Assembly: GCA_963970005.1 (NCBI GenBank)
Contig: CAXAMN010005324.1
Location: 248,001 to 312,000 of the forward strand
Direction of reading: 5' to 3'
DNA: 64,000 nt
From: Durusdinium trenchii
Taxonomy: Eukaryota > Sar > Dinophyceae > Suessiales > Symbiodiniaceae
Shown: positions 32,370 to 44,119 of the stretch, one piece after another
Layout: each line of letters opens with the position of its first letter
How positions within the stretch are numbered: the first letter of the stretch is position 1
Notes under the pieces: model-generated
Databases searched by the model: none
Seen by the model: the letters and a program-made list of their open reading frames with translations, nothing else
What the model was told of the DNA's origin: nothing
Made by a program: the position numbers and the translations under genes

Positions 32370-32656
32370 AGAGAGAGAGAGAGAGTGGGACGTTGTGGAG
32401 GCCCACGCTTGCAGTGTTGTTTTATCATGTGTGAGTATGTGTTCGTTCTATGTTAGAATACTTGTAGTATTCTACCGTAGACTAAAAATAGATAAATGCG
32501 AACAGACTGAGAAAAAAAACAACAACAACTATAAACAACATGTATATAGAGAGCAACACAACACATATGCATGCTGATATAATGAACATCTTCAAATGTG
32601 CCATTGGTTGAAGGAAGCATTGCAGAAGATTGAACACATATGTGTGTGTGTGTGTG
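32370..32656. repeat. (GA)n and (TG)n microsatellites
   Basis: GA run at 32370-32385 and TG run at 32641-32656, with no gene between them. Confidence 0.85.
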
Positions 32657-32959
32657 CATGTGTATGCGTAGAAAGCCAGAATGTGAGGCAGTGTTTTTGT
32701 TTTTTTCACGACGGCATCATTCCCTCAATACTTGTTTCTGGAAAACATGTCACAACAGCAAAGCATCATGATACTTCAAGAAGGAAACTTCAAAGCCTGT
32801 CTTGCTGGAGAGGAACATGAAGTCCGTGTCATCTGGATTCAATGTGCTCATTAATTTCCCACAGTGCCAACAAAGTTGTAGTGGTAATCTTCTTCTTTTC
32901 TACAAGGAACCATGTCTTTATGCTCAAAAGTCCTTAACATATACCGCTAAGCTATAGCC

Positions 32960-33180
32960 CTACAAGTCCAACACATCTGGCCGCTTCAGCGTTGAAGCTT
33001 GGGGACCCCGGCAATTAAGCTCTGCTCGTAGGTCCAAGGTCGGAAGAGCATCACACAATGCCTCAAACACACGTGTTTGAGCCACTGAATCGAGAAACTC
33101 CAAATCGGTCGAGTCAACATAAACAAACTGCATGCATGTCCGTAACAACTCTTCTGAAATCGCTTTGGGGAACGCACACG
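32960..33180 (-). CDS. Candidate terminal exon, unknown function
   Basis: The minus frame reads FPKAISEELLRTCMQFVYVD, TDLEFLDSVAQTRVFEALCD and ALPTLDLRAELNC, stopping at 32960. Helical, acidic and well mixed, this is among the clearest coding segments in the window. The upstream border is near 33180. No family was recognised. Confidence 0.48.
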
Positions 33181-33459
33181 AACTTTTGCTGGGGGTGTGT
33201 TTGTGTGTGTGTTTCATTGTTTAAATAGCAATTTCGTGGGACCCAGTGTTTATCAAAGGTCCGGTTCAAGTGCTGGAACATGCTGGAAGCATTCTTCACT
33301 TCGTCTGATCTCTGAACGCTCGGCACTCAAAACATTCCGCAGTTCCTCTCCGTAGCTACTTGAAAGGCTATTGCAGTGCACAGCCTTAGTTGCACCATGT
33401 TGCACCAACAACCAAGTTAAACAAAAAACCCTGGCCCTAAGAATATGTTGTTAATTGTT

Positions 33460-34830
33460 GTTAGATTCCATCAGAACGGAAAAGGGAAGTGCTCTTCTCA
33501 GCTTCTCTTCCCAACTGCCAAAAGCGGTGCGGTGCTCGGCTACTCCCGGCTCGGTCCGAGTGCCCCGGACATCTCGTTCCGTTCGCGCCCTGACGGGTGG
33601 TGAACGCCCGTCCCGGGTGACTGCCGGGTGAAGGTCCGGCTCCGGGTGAACCCAAGTCGAGGGCGTTTGGCGTTTGGGGCCGATGATTTCGGTGCTCAGA
33701 GCGTCAACTGCGGAAGCCCGAACACTTGGCCGTCCACGGTCATGTCAGAGGCCCTGTAACTGCTGAGTCACTGCTACGTACTGCATGCTACGTACTCCTG
33801 TCTCCTGAAGCAACACAGGGGGACCAGTGTCATCATAGGTACTAGCTGGGTGGGTGATGTAAACTATCCCAATACATATTCACCCATTGTGATCACATGG
33901 GATAACCATGCCCAAACATCGACGTGATCCCAGATTCAGAATGTGGTTCCTTTTGTATGAATATCTCAACGTCACTAAACCATTTGCAAGCCACCACCCA
34001 GTCACTTCCGCCGCCCCCCAAAAAGAAAACCAACCGCACCAAGCACACCCAAACCATCCCAAACCCGCCTATAGTTCTATTCATGACACACACACCGACC
34101 CGCACACACCCACCCGATTTCGCCCAGTTCACGTCTTCTCCGAACCCAAACTCCGCGAGTCCAACGCGGCCCCAAGCATCTTCTCAACCGAAGAAAACCC
34201 GCGGGGAAACGGGTTTAGAAACGGGTCCAACACGCCAAACGCATCGGCCTTGCACCTGGTCATCGGGGCAACATCCGAAGTCTCCGGCATCAAGCCTCGT
34301 CGGGCCGAGGACCCCGAGTCCGGCGAAACCGCCCGCCCGATGGACCGAGGGGTCCGGGTTGGGTTTCCTCGATGCCGATGGACCCGACCGAAACTCTGTA
34401 GAGGTCTCCGAAGTGCGACTTGGAAGACTTTGACCTGGCAGTGGTGCTGGGTATAGATCGATATCCTTCTTGAACAGCTAGTAATAGTTGAACTGGTTTC
34501 CTATGGTGAAACCAATCCAACCATCTCCTCAGTCCATGGGACCCGAATCCCGTCGGTTCTTGCTTTCGGCCCAGCTTCTAGCTGGATCTATATAGGGGGT
34601 CGATTCCTCTTCGGATCCGAACGGGATCGGTCCTTGGTTTCGGCTGTACCAAGCGGCTTGCGACCGTCGGCGCCGTTGTTTCAAGTGTTCGAACGGTTTT
34701 TTCGTCGCTCCACCAAGCCACGGATTGCGACAGAGTGTTCGTTCCTCTTGCGACTGGGGCCCTCGAGTTAGTGCGACAAAAGAGGGTTTTGGCATCCAAT
34801 CAACATGCTGCGGGGACGGATCACACTCCA
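33460..34830. other. GC/C-rich block, no convincing gene
   Basis: Long frames at 33908-34456(+) and 33924-34433(+) are Pro/Thr/Ser/His-rich and overlap each other, as expected from C-rich DNA. A stray family B end (GCCCTAAGAATA) is at 33435-33446. Confidence 0.4.
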
Positions 34831-35429
34831 AGAGACCTATATATAATATATGGACAAAAGACTAGAGAGTCAATCGCTTTGAATTCGCTTTGACCCAACC
34901 AACATCCATGCTCTTCTCGCGCGCGCTTTCGCGGTGTCCAAGAGACCCATTACAATTCTGCCCGCTCCGTAGCGCCCAGCCACTCCGGCAGCTGATGGCC
35001 TGCAGAGGTCGGCGGTGTCACGGTTCCGCCCATCCACCGGTCCCTGGAGAGGTCGGCGAAATGAGTTGTTTCACATGTCCAATTTTAGAATATGTCGAAT
35101 ACAAACAAAGGCAAATGTGGCCATTGGAACACATGGTTGGGACAACAAGACACCGTCTTGGGCGAACTTCCACATCTGTATATTGATTTAAAGACATATA
35201 TAGTCATGAGGCACAAGAAGTCATGTGCCCGCAAGAAGATGGGTATGCCCAACTTGTCCAGGAGATGTGTTCCAAGTTCGCAAGCAAACCAGCACCGTCT
35301 TCTCCTCTGTGTAACAACTTCCTCGCCTGAGGCCTCTCGACTGGAGAGCAGCATTCCCTAAGGGCGGCAAATGGTTGACCGTTGGAAAGGTGTCAGAAAA
35401 CCACAAGCCAATTATTCTTAATGAGACCA

Positions 35430-35545
35430 ATGATTCTTAATGAGTCCTATTAGCACGGCCGAGTGGATGTTGATGGTTCAGTTGCAGGCCTTGTTCAAAA
35501 ATAGTGATGTATTGTTTACCAACTGTTACAGGTAATAAGGACAGT
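35430..35545. mobile_element. TIR element family H, copy 1
   Basis: Shares TCCTATTAGCA, GTGGATG-TGATGGTTCAG, TTGCAGGCC, AAAAATAGT and CTGTTACAGGTA with 42441-42556. Ends GTCCTATTA and TAATAAGGAC are inverted. ATTCTTAATGAG is duplicated at the left edge. No certain target-site duplication. Confidence 0.65.
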
Positions 35546-36420
35546 TGATCAAATTATGTTCATCAAATCATCTTTTCATCAACAAAATCCGAGGTGGTTC
35601 CAACTATTTCGTACACAAAATACATCAAAAATGATATCCTACCAGTAATTAGGACAACTTCTGTTTAGAAGGTGGGACTCGGCTCAAGGTTTCAGGCTCC
35701 AACATGTTCCAAGCACCGATCTGAGTAAGTTGGGATTGACTCATGCTGCATATAAACCTCTCCGAGTGGCGACCCCTGTTGCTGATGAACTTGGTTCAAC
35801 GGCCAAGGGAGGAAGGGCCTCGCGGTCATGTGAACTGACGGCAAACTGATGAGAATTCACAGTTGCACATCTCAATAAATGTATACTCCCTGAAACAATC
35901 ATGGAAGTCGAGCGTGGGACCCTGGCAAACCGGAGTTCCTCTAGAAAAAAGGGGACCCTGCAAGATCGCTTCCATGTTTGTTGGAGGGAGGGTACATTGG
36001 TACATGTCAAATTTCATGGTCGACGGTCTTCCTGCTGGTACAACTTGATTGATAGATGGACTGGGTGAATGGGTGGGGCCATGGCGGTTGGTTACTCGAA
36101 GAAACTTGTCCGACCAAATAACATCAGTATAGATCTCAGGTTGCTGCTAGAAATTTGCCATCTGGTACAATCTACCCTACAACCAGCTTGTTGCGTACAA
36201 CTCTGGCCCAACTCTTCTGTTGCAGTGCTGAACTCAGAAATGTTCAGGCGGCCAAGTAGGTCCCCAAACAAAAATATAGGGGACTGAGAGTAGGCTGTAT
36301 TGTTGGTGGGTAAGTGTTGCTGGTGGTTTCTCCCGAAAGACACCTTGAACTCCATGGTAAGCAAGAACTTGGCAAAGCAGCTGATAGAGAGTCAATCAAT
36401 TCTTCCCCCGATGTGTCTCA

Positions 36421-36666
36421 ATGCAGCTATCCCAGCATCAATTTGATGATATCGATATGAGTGAACGCAAAAGGCTTTTCGCCGCTGATCACAGCTTCCT
36501 CAGAACGAAACCCATCTCCAACACTGGATGCCCCGGGGCCTGTTCACCGTTGATTGACAATCCCACCTGCGGCAAAGTTCAGAAGAAATCGGAGCAAAGC
36601 TCTGCATGTGATGCACAAAACTGCGATGGAGGGTTAGCATGGATGATGACTTCTAAATTCATCTAA
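36421..36666 (+). CDS. Candidate small coding segment
   Basis: ATG at 36421; reads MQLSQHQFDDIDMSERKRLF, LRTKPISNTGCPGAC and a Cys-containing tail (CDAQNCDGG), stop at 36666. Start and stop are both present, giving an 81-residue product if unspliced. Unknown function. Confidence 0.35.
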   Translation: MQLSQHQFDDIDMSERKRLFAADHSFLRTKPISNTGCPGACSPLIDNPTCGKVQKKSEQSSACDAQNCDGGLAWMMTSKFI

Positions 36667-37080
36667 ATTCCTTGTGATGCACCCTCATGCCCTAGAAACA
36701 GCTCCCAAAGACCCTGGTAAAGCCTAGCAGCAACAAGGTGTTGTGTTCTTGTTTCCTGTGGCTTGAGTAGTACCCATTCTAGTGGCAGTGTATCTCACAT
36801 ACACCTATACCTAGCAAGCACCGTCCTAAAATTGTGTTGTCTGAATCTCGGTGGAGCCAGCCGTACCATCCAACTCACATTTGTTTTCCTGCACCACGAC
36901 GCCTCAGAATTCAGAACTTGCATGGGCGTGTATATCAAATATAATATCAAAGAGGGATTCTCCCCTTACACTTATTAAACAAATAGACTTTCATTGGAGA
37001 GAGCCTGTGTTCATGTTTAATTGTTTAAGTCAACAAAAAATGCAAAAAAAACTTTATACAAACCTATACCAATACCAATT

Positions 37081-37170
37081 CCCAGACGCTCCATGTATGC
37101 CGTATATGCCTACATTGGGGTGGTTTGAGGGGTCAATGTAGGCATATATGGCATACATGGAGTGTCTGGG
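37081..37170 (+). mobile_element. TIR element family A, best copy
   Basis: A nearly perfect 90-bp foldback. The left arm starts CCCAGACGCTCCATGTATGC and the right arm ends GCATACATGGAGTGTCTGGG; the arms pair over about 36 bp with two or three mismatches. The loop contains GGGGTGGTTTGAGG. Flanks CCAATT and ATTGG extend the inverted symmetry. No coding. Works as the family reference. Confidence 0.88.
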
Positions 37171-37849
37171 ATTGGCTTGTTTCGTTCCGCACCGAACCGT
37201 TCCGGGCGTTGCGAACTACGCCGCGGGGACGGTCTCCCGTCTGGTATTCCTACGACCGTCCGCCCAACCAAAAACACACCCAAAGGGCTGCAGCCAAAGG
37301 GTTTTGGTGGACATCCCGAATATGGAGGGGTTTAGGGTTTAGGCTTTAGGCTTTAGGATGCTTAAGGACTCTGTTCCATTTTTCTGGGGTCGCCCAGGTG
37401 CTGCCAAATGAGGGCCGATGCGCCGAGGCCCGCCTGGACAACGGGACATTGCAACGGGGAGCATCCACAAAGGGCACCTGACATGGCGGGCGATGCGCGG
37501 ACGTGATGCGGAAGCAGGGAGAGGGGATGTCCGATGCAAAACGGTCTCATTTTTCAGATACACTCTGACTGAAGTGGATCGCATGATGGCATGGTCTCGA
37601 AAAGAAGACACGATCCTCTTGAAGCACAGGGGGTGAACTCCACTTCCAATGTCACTTGGCTGTGGGTCATGGTGGAAACGACGGCATCTTCCTGTCCGTC
37701 ACACCTCATGGGGCATGGGCAAGTTGTAGAGGTCGCTGTCTTGCTCGGGCCACCAGTAGTTATGCCTGAGTCCGCCATGGCTGCAGCCGAGGCACCTTCA
37801 CAAATGTGTTGAAGGAGCTTTTTGAGGATTCACCCCAGGCCTATACCTA

Positions 37850-38068
37850 ATGGGAAACCATGAATGTCAGAACATGTCAGAACCTAAAGAAAAACATTGT
37901 GAGTTTGCTTGTCGTTTCTCCCCACAGGTGGATTTGATGGTCAAAAGACTTTGCATGGACACTTGGGAGTGGAGGCCACAAAAAACAAACACTACATTGG
38001 CTTGTTCACTAGGAATCTCTGCTGATGTTTGCCTCTTCTTTGTATCAGTAGAGCGAAACAGTATGTGA
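37850..38068 (+). CDS. Candidate small coding segment
   Basis: ATG at 37850; reads MGNHECQNMSEPKEKHCEFA, then VDLMVKRLCMDTWEWRPQK and a hydrophobic end, stop at 38068. CCCCACAG at 37920 could be an acceptor, in which case only the second half is coding. Confidence 0.3.
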   Translation: MGNHECQNMSEPKEKHCEFACRFSPQVDLMVKRLCMDTWEWRPQKTNTTLACSLGISADVCLFFVSVERNSM

Positions 38069-38812
38069 TAAGCTGAGGTACTTGATGTGGCAAATTATAG
38101 TTGGTGAACTCTGTATTATGAACATAACACTGGCCCAACTGATGTAATCGGTTCATAGCTCAAGCGATGAAGGCTGTGCGTGCCCTCACCTTCAACAACT
38201 GTTGCATTGTGATGCGAGGACTATCTTTTTATATGCCATTCTTTTGCAAAGTTGGCTCACTCAGTTCGAGCTCAAAAGTGGAAGCCCTTAGTTTTAAGGA
38301 ACCACGGATAGTTCCATAACACTGGCCCACGGATAGGAACCAACTAAGGCCTAGGGCCTTTAAAGGTGAGCCCTTCAAGTTCCACGGAATTCACAGTTCT
38401 TCAGCTCTTACCGCCCAAGAAGCACATCGGTGCCGCACGGGCGACCTGGGCGAAACATGGACGAGGTGACGAGGCTCCTCCAGTCGACGACCATCTGACG
38501 TACAAAAGCCAGGAAGGAGGAAAAGAAATCCATTTAAAACAAAAAAACATGACAGAATCATGACTGAAGAAGAATAATCCATGAACTTCATCCATGAAGA
38601 TGAATCCATGAATCAAAACTGTTTCTTCTGAAGATGAATCCATGAACTTCGTCACCGCCACAGGGGTCCGACTTACAGACTCATCAACACAGCTTCCTCT
38701 ACCTCGATAACTACCGAAATCAAGCGGCACCACGGCCACTGGCAAACTCCAAAGAGGCCACTTTGAAGGTGCTGGGAGTTTTCCTCTTCAGGCATGTTTG
38801 ATAATTTTTGTG

Positions 38813-39091
38813 ATGGCACAAAAATGGCCCAAACATGGCCAGCCATCATCAAGGGGCCGTTCGTCTGAACGGCCCATGTTCTCGCCACAAAAAGCGGCCC
38901 AAGGGATCTGTTCACGGAAGAATGCACCGATTGAAACAGGTCCAGATCAGGGTCAGGAGCCTACGTTCAACGCGCGGATGCAAGAACATGCACAAAGAAA
39001 CAAGTTTAAACCATTTGAAACGGCAGTGCAACATGTGCCAAAAAAAGGTTGTGTGGTTACGTATTCAACATCATTGATGGTGTACAAGTAG
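38813..39091 (+). CDS. Candidate coding segment, unknown function
   Basis: From ATG at 38813: MAQKWPKHGQPSSRGRSSER, NAPIETGPDQGQEPTFNARM and QEHAQRNKFKPFETAVQHVP, stop at 39091. Hydrophilic, probably disordered, but the even composition looks coding. No domain was recognised. Confidence 0.38.
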   Translation: MAQKWPKHGQPSSRGRSSERPMFSPQKAAQGICSRKNAPIETGPDQGQEPTFNARMQEHAQRNKFKPFETAVQHVPKKGCVVTYSTSLMVYK

Positions 39092-39514
39092 TATGTAGCA
39101 AATAAGGAGCCCGCAAATGCACCAGGACGTTGGTGCTTGGGAATGCAAACCTTGCATCTTCCATCATCATCTTCTTCCACAAATGTAGACTCGTGATTAA
39201 TTAACCCACACCCACCTGGAAAAACAGGTCTGGAGGCTTCGGGGTGTTATGAATCGAGGAGTGGTACAGTACATCTCAATCTCCAGCAAAGCGTTCTGTG
39301 GTCCCTGTTTCGAAAAAGTCTTGCGATGAAGAGAAAGCCAGGGGAGTTCATTGGCAACTGAAATAGGTTCATCCTCTATAGGGGGACCCAAAAAGAACAT
39401 GTGGATTACTATGGATTCTCAGTTCATCCTAACAGGGATTATTCGTGGATCATAGGCCTTAGGAGTTCATCCTTGGATTCTCATGGATTCTCAGTTCTCC
39501 ATGTTTTCTCGTGT

Positions 39515-39566
39515 TCGTTTCACTTCGTTTCACTTCGTTTCACTTCGTTTCACTTCGTTTCACTTC
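39515..39566. repeat. Minisatellite (TTTCACTTCG)n
   Basis: Five near-perfect 10-bp units. Reads as alternating Ser/Leu/His/Phe in all plus frames, so no coding meaning is implied. Confidence 0.92.
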
Positions 39567-40191
39567 CTTCCAAGTGGCCAGAGATCAAGTCCTCATGGCC
39601 GTCCGTGAACTGAAACGAACCCGCCGTCGAGCGCTTCCTGTGCAGCGAAGCCCATGGGACCCGCCATGGGACCCGCAGCGAGCGAGGTTGGAAATGCCAG
39701 GCACCACGTCCGACATGTCGAAAATATGAGAACTCCTGGTTCATTCATTTCATGCCCCTCCTGGATCCACATAGACAATCATAGACATACCAAACCTGAG
39801 GTAAGTGATTGGAGACGATATTTAGGCGCCCAGGGGAGGTGGCCCAGGAAGTCATACTTTCTGAGGTACGGTGGCAGTGGATCCAGGACGCGATTGATAG
39901 CATTGGTCCTCCCCGGTCGGGTGGTTTACAGAGCCCTCCCCAGGACGATGTGTTTTCCATCCAATAGCAAACCTGAGAAACAACTTTGGAAGGTGCTGGA
40001 ATAGGTGCTGGAAGGTTTCATCTTGTCTATCTTGTGTTGGTTCTTCCTGAATCATCCTTATCATCCTTGCTTCATCTGACTTCATAAGACCCTCTGGATT
40101 TGGCCAAAATTGCCTCGTTGCTTTCCGCATGAAGCCCATTCAGCTCAAAAAAGGATGCATGTCATCCAGATCCAAACAAGCCTCCGTTACA

Positions 40192-40412
40192 TCAACGCTG
40201 CAACCCTTCGACCGAAACCGCCCACCGAAAGCTTTCCCTTTTCCCCGGACCTACCGACCAACCGCCACACCCGAAACTGTTGCTCGGCACGGCAAACCGG
40301 TGTCGCTCTGCGGCAAACCGGTCCTCCAACAGGCATGCTTCATGGGTCCAAGGTGAACCCACGTCCATGCATCGCAACCCTGCGTCTCCTGAAGGCGCAA
40401 CCCTGACTTCGT
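40192..40412 (-). CDS. Candidate terminal exon, unknown function
   Basis: Acceptor TTCTTTCACGCAG ends at 40413. The frame reads EVRVAPSGDAGLRCMDVGSP, EACLLEDRFAAERHRFAVPS and FGCGGWSVGPGKRESFRWAV, stop at 40192. Protein-like throughout. A 19-bp near-repeat (GGCAAACCGGT) gives the DRFAAERHRFA part. Unknown family. Confidence 0.45.
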
Positions 40413-40652
40413 CTGCGTGAAAGAACTCAAAGAACAGGGAGGAAAGCAAGGAAGACGAGTGAAGTAGAATGAAGTTGTTATGTTGAAATAGACCTTTACT
40501 GGCCCACAAGGAGCTCAATGGTAAGAGCTTTGAGCTTGTTGTCTGATGCAGGGAACGGATGTGCTTCTAAAAAGAGCAATTCTCTCCGCTACTCTCTACT
40601 GAGAGATATAGCAACTCACCCAAATGATCACCCGTGCTCACCCACTTTTTAG

Positions 40653-40717
40653 GTCGAAGCAAATGGTCGAAGCATGCCGAATGGATGCCAACGGTCAATA
40701 TGTTTGTGATATCCAAG
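40653..40717 (+). CDS. Candidate short internal exon
   Basis: Acceptor CCACTTTTTAG ends at 40652 and donor GTAGGG starts at 40718. The 65-bp frame reads SKQMVEACRMDANGQYVCDI. Plus frames at 40826-41020 (Ser/Pro/Glu-rich) and 41010-41207 may belong to the same gene. Unknown function. Confidence 0.33.
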
Positions 40718-41978
40718 GTAGGGCTGTCCCAGGTCATACAGTCAGTCCTAAGATGTCCAAAAAACCGTACCGGAGACCTGAACCTGGCAAACGCTGCAAT
40801 CTGAAAAATCTGCAAGAGAATCGATGTGGTGTTTGAGCGATTCGCCCCTGGAACAGCAAATCCGGGTAGGTCCGAAGAACCTCAACCGCTTGCATGGTCC
40901 GAAGAACCAGGAACCAGTTACGTACATGGTCCTCAAGCTTCAGCAACGACCAACATACCCAAGCCAAACCCAAGTACCGAAAAACAAATAATCGTAAACA
41001 CATGTTCCAGTGGCCCTTGAGCCTTTGCTCATCTACAAACGAGAACAAAGGTTCTTATCCCTAGCTCACCTGCTGCAACCTCAACCCCAGTCAGGTGTTT
41101 ACAATCACTTAGTCATGCCCAAGGTTCTGTGCAGAGCTTCTGGCAGTGCCCCGCACTCTCAACCTAATGCCGGAAACTTCAGGCGGAAAACCAATCGATC
41201 TTGGTGACTTGAAGCCTTCCTGCAGCCAGCTACCTCCATAGTGGACGGTTCCGGAAGATATTGACATGCTGCAGGAAGATGTTGATATGCTTTTGAAAAG
41301 GACTTGACAGGGAATTGATTGTTTTGGACATGAACATCAGGAGCCTAGAACCAAAATTACGATGATTACAGGTTTCTTTAATTCCCTTCGCCCTTTTTTC
41401 AGTCACCGGCATGTCGGCATGTATAGTATTAAGTTTAACGACTCACTGTGTTTGTTGCGGAGCTACAAGTACTTTATGGATCTGGGAACGGGATAGGGAC
41501 CATCTTTCTTATTAGAATTGCAATCTTTGGAATTTCACTTGAAAGACGAGGACTCCTCTTCGGAACTTCTTCCAAAACGCAAATGGTTCAAACCCCTCCA
41601 GCTACCACCCCTCCCGTTCAACCGGAGTTCCAACGTCTGACTGTCTTACGTCTTGGGGCTCCAGTGGACAGTTCCGCACCAAAGGTCGTTCTCCCCCACC
41701 ACAAGCCGACTCTGCGGAACCACGCGGTCCGGTCAAGACCGGTCAAGACCTGCCCGATCAGCGGAGTCGAACTCGGAGAGACTCGGTTCATTCAACAAAC
41801 CTTCAAATTGGTGTCCTGAACGAATCCACCTCCAGGGACCTTCTAGGCCATCACAGGCTGGGAGATGCTGGAGGCTTTGGAGGCTCCTTCCGCTCGCGTC
41901 TCCACGTCGACTCCTCTCGCGTCGCGACGTCCAACCGAGCGGCGTTCGCCGAATTGAAGCGGAACATCTTCGATGAGA

Positions 41979-42225
41979 TCAGGTCGAAGCCCACCTGGGG
42001 GCCGTCAAGTCGTCTGGGGGATGTGCTCTGCGGCCGCCCCAATGGGAATACACTGCCAGGGCCAGCAGGGGGATCCAAGAATCGGGGCCCATCTGTCTCT
42101 CTGTCACAGGTCCTACATTCTGTGCAAACACAGTCAGACCGTACTTTCTCTGGCAAGTGGTGCACAAAAAGTCCTTCCGTAGAGCGACTTTCTCCCAGGT
42201 GTCTGAAAAGAAAAGGCTTCACCAA
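41979..42225 (-). CDS. Candidate exon(s), CxxC-containing
   Basis: One minus frame reads WEKVALRKDFLCTTCQRKYG, LTVFAQNVGPVTERQMGPDS and WIPLLALAVYSHWGG. A CAG just before GTGGGCTTCGAC may start a second exon with VGFDLISSKMFRFNSANAAR. The single CxxC is not enough to call a zinc finger. A longer overlapping frame (to 41851) is GC-driven. Confidence 0.38.
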
Positions 42226-42440
42226 ATGTTCCCGTTGTCTTTTTCGTGGTTTCCACCCCCCCAAAAAATCCAAGTTTAGATAAAGTCGACTTTTCCTGGG
42301 TATGTAGGTACAAGTGCCAAAAAATGCCAAAAGCATACTGGGCAGCCCAGTGAACAAAAAATCCCGAAATCAGGGTCCGTTCCTCAATCCGCAAAGCAAT
42401 ATACGGTTCCACATAGTTCCACCGTTCCTCATATCCACAT

Positions 42441-42556
42441 TGGGTCTATCCTATTAGCAGGATTTACCAGGGCCCAGTGGATGATGATGGTTCAGTTGCA
42501 GGCCAAAAATAGTAAAAAACTGTTTACCGGCTGTTACAGGTATTAGGACAGACCCA
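42441..42556. mobile_element. TIR element family H with 10-bp TSD
   Basis: TIRs TGGGTCTATCCTATTA and its inverted partner (14 of 16 matching) bound a 116-bp element. The flanks ATATCCACAT at 42431-42440 and 42557-42566 are identical, a 10-bp target-site duplication. A 9-11 bp duplication is typical of Mutator-like transposons, so this is probably a non-autonomous Mutator-type MITE. Sister copy at 35430-35545. Confidence 0.82.
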
Positions 42557-42997
42557 ATATCCACATGGATAGTCTGCAATCTGCAACTTCGAGGATCGTC
42601 TTGTGATGTCTTGTGCTTTGAGGATAGTCATTGACATGACATGGCCTGGGTGACACGAGAAGGGGTGAATAAAATGCCTTTTCTGATTCGTGGCTGTTCA
42701 ATTGGCGCGTTGGTTCCCAGGTGGTGCAAATTCTATAGGTTTCATCCATGCTATGACCATCTGAGGCAGTTCATCACCTGTGGCGCAAAGACACCCTAGT
42801 GGCGCTGGAAACCTGAGCCAATGAACTCAAACTCTTAGCTAAACCTGTGGCAGTTCCAGTGCAGTGCCAGTTCAGCGTCTTGAATGCGTCTTGAGCCCGT
42901 TGAGTTCAGCACTAGCAGGTACTGAAACCACTCCACACATCTTTGTACTCTATACTCTATCTATACATGATGAGTCTATATATGCTCATTTCACATC

Positions 42998-43471
42998 TTG
43001 TACCGACATCTTAAGCAGCCCCCTGCTCATGGAAGAAAAGAAACAACTCGCCAAACTGAACCCTTCGGTTTCACCACACCTGAAGAAGTCAACCTCCAAT
43101 CCCTCCAATCCCTCCACCAAGCCGCCACTTGCTTCGGGCAGTCAAAGCCGATTTGCCACCTGAGAGGAGAAGTTTGCCCGGCTGAGGGAAAGGGGCCAAA
43201 GGAAGAATGCCATGCAGACTGCAACTTGCACAATTCATGCAATGAATCAATTTTTGATGGGCGTTTCATCCTCTCGGAACGTAATGCAAAGACAAAGTCA
43301 GATATAGTCAGAGTACATCAGAGTACTCTAGACTTCGTATACACATACCCAATACCTATTATTTTGATGAGTTCAACTGCAATTCAACGCAGAAAAAGGC
43401 GCCATGTGGCCATCCGAGGCATTTCTCCGGTGAAAACAAATCAAAATCAGCCAAGCATCCGCAACAACTGA
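42998..43471 (+). CDS. Candidate coding segment, Cys-containing
   Basis: A 157-codon plus frame. The middle reads TTPEEVNLQSLQSLHQAAT, KPICHLRGEVCPAEGKGPKE and ECHADCNLHNSCNESIFDG with seven Cys in about 45 residues, suggesting a disulphide-rich or metal-binding region. The minus strand is open over 43027-43269. Start uncertain; the last third may be intron. Confidence 0.38.
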   Translation: MYRHLKQPPAHGRKETTRQTEPFGFTTPEEVNLQSLQSLHQAATCFGQSKPICHLRGEVCPAEGKGPKEECHADCNLHNSCNESIFDGRFILSERNAKTKSDIVRVHQSTLDFVYTYPIPIILMSSTAIQRRKRRHVAIRGISPVKTNQNQPSIRNN

Positions 43472-44119
43472 GTTTTTCGGTTGAGCTCCTAGCTGCGCCG
43501 ATGGCCCAGAAACACCGCTAAAGAACACTATGGGACCGGACCGTCGACCAGACGATAACTGATCAACCAAAAGTGAGGTGAAAGGAAGCAGAAACCAACG
43601 CTTTCTATGCTTTCTCAAGCTCAAAGGAGCTGAAACATTATCAACACCAAGTATCCAGAATCTCTATATACCATTTGCTGCTTTTAGTTGAGCTCTAGAC
43701 CCATCAGCAACCTTCAGATTAGCTCTAGCCAGCGTTCTTCACCGATCAACGCGGGACTCTTCCGCTTTCACATCCAAGAAAAAACACGTTGAACGTTAAC
43801 GAAGATCGTCTCGCTGCGACATCTCGTGTCCTTCACGAAGGCTGGATGATGTGAGTAGGTGTGGTAGACCACATCTGTCAAGTGACCTTCGCATCGATGA
43901 CTTTGGCGAGCGAAACTTTCAGTGTGAGGCGAACCAGCGGGGCAGCAAAAGGTGGGACTTGGGTCTTAGAAAAACGACGAGGGTCTTTTGCATTCGTTCA
44001 TGGCAGATGATTGCACTGGAAGTACTTACACTCCCTGAAATTAAAAGTGTAAGTTTATACCTGTTTGGTATTCCAGAAAATCGTCGTCTGAAATTGTGAG
44101 GCCACGCCATCCAATCTTC

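Noticed and set aside
33908..34456. 182- and 169-codon overlapping plus frames
   Set aside because: Pro/Thr/His-rich in both frames, as expected from C-rich DNA; no splice signals or ordered segment.
40500..40560. tRNA-like stretch (GAGCTCAATGGTAAGAGCT)
   Set aside because: A D-arm-like hairpin only; no anticodon stem, no T-arm GGTTCGA and no acceptor pairing. Perhaps a SINE relic, but unsupported.
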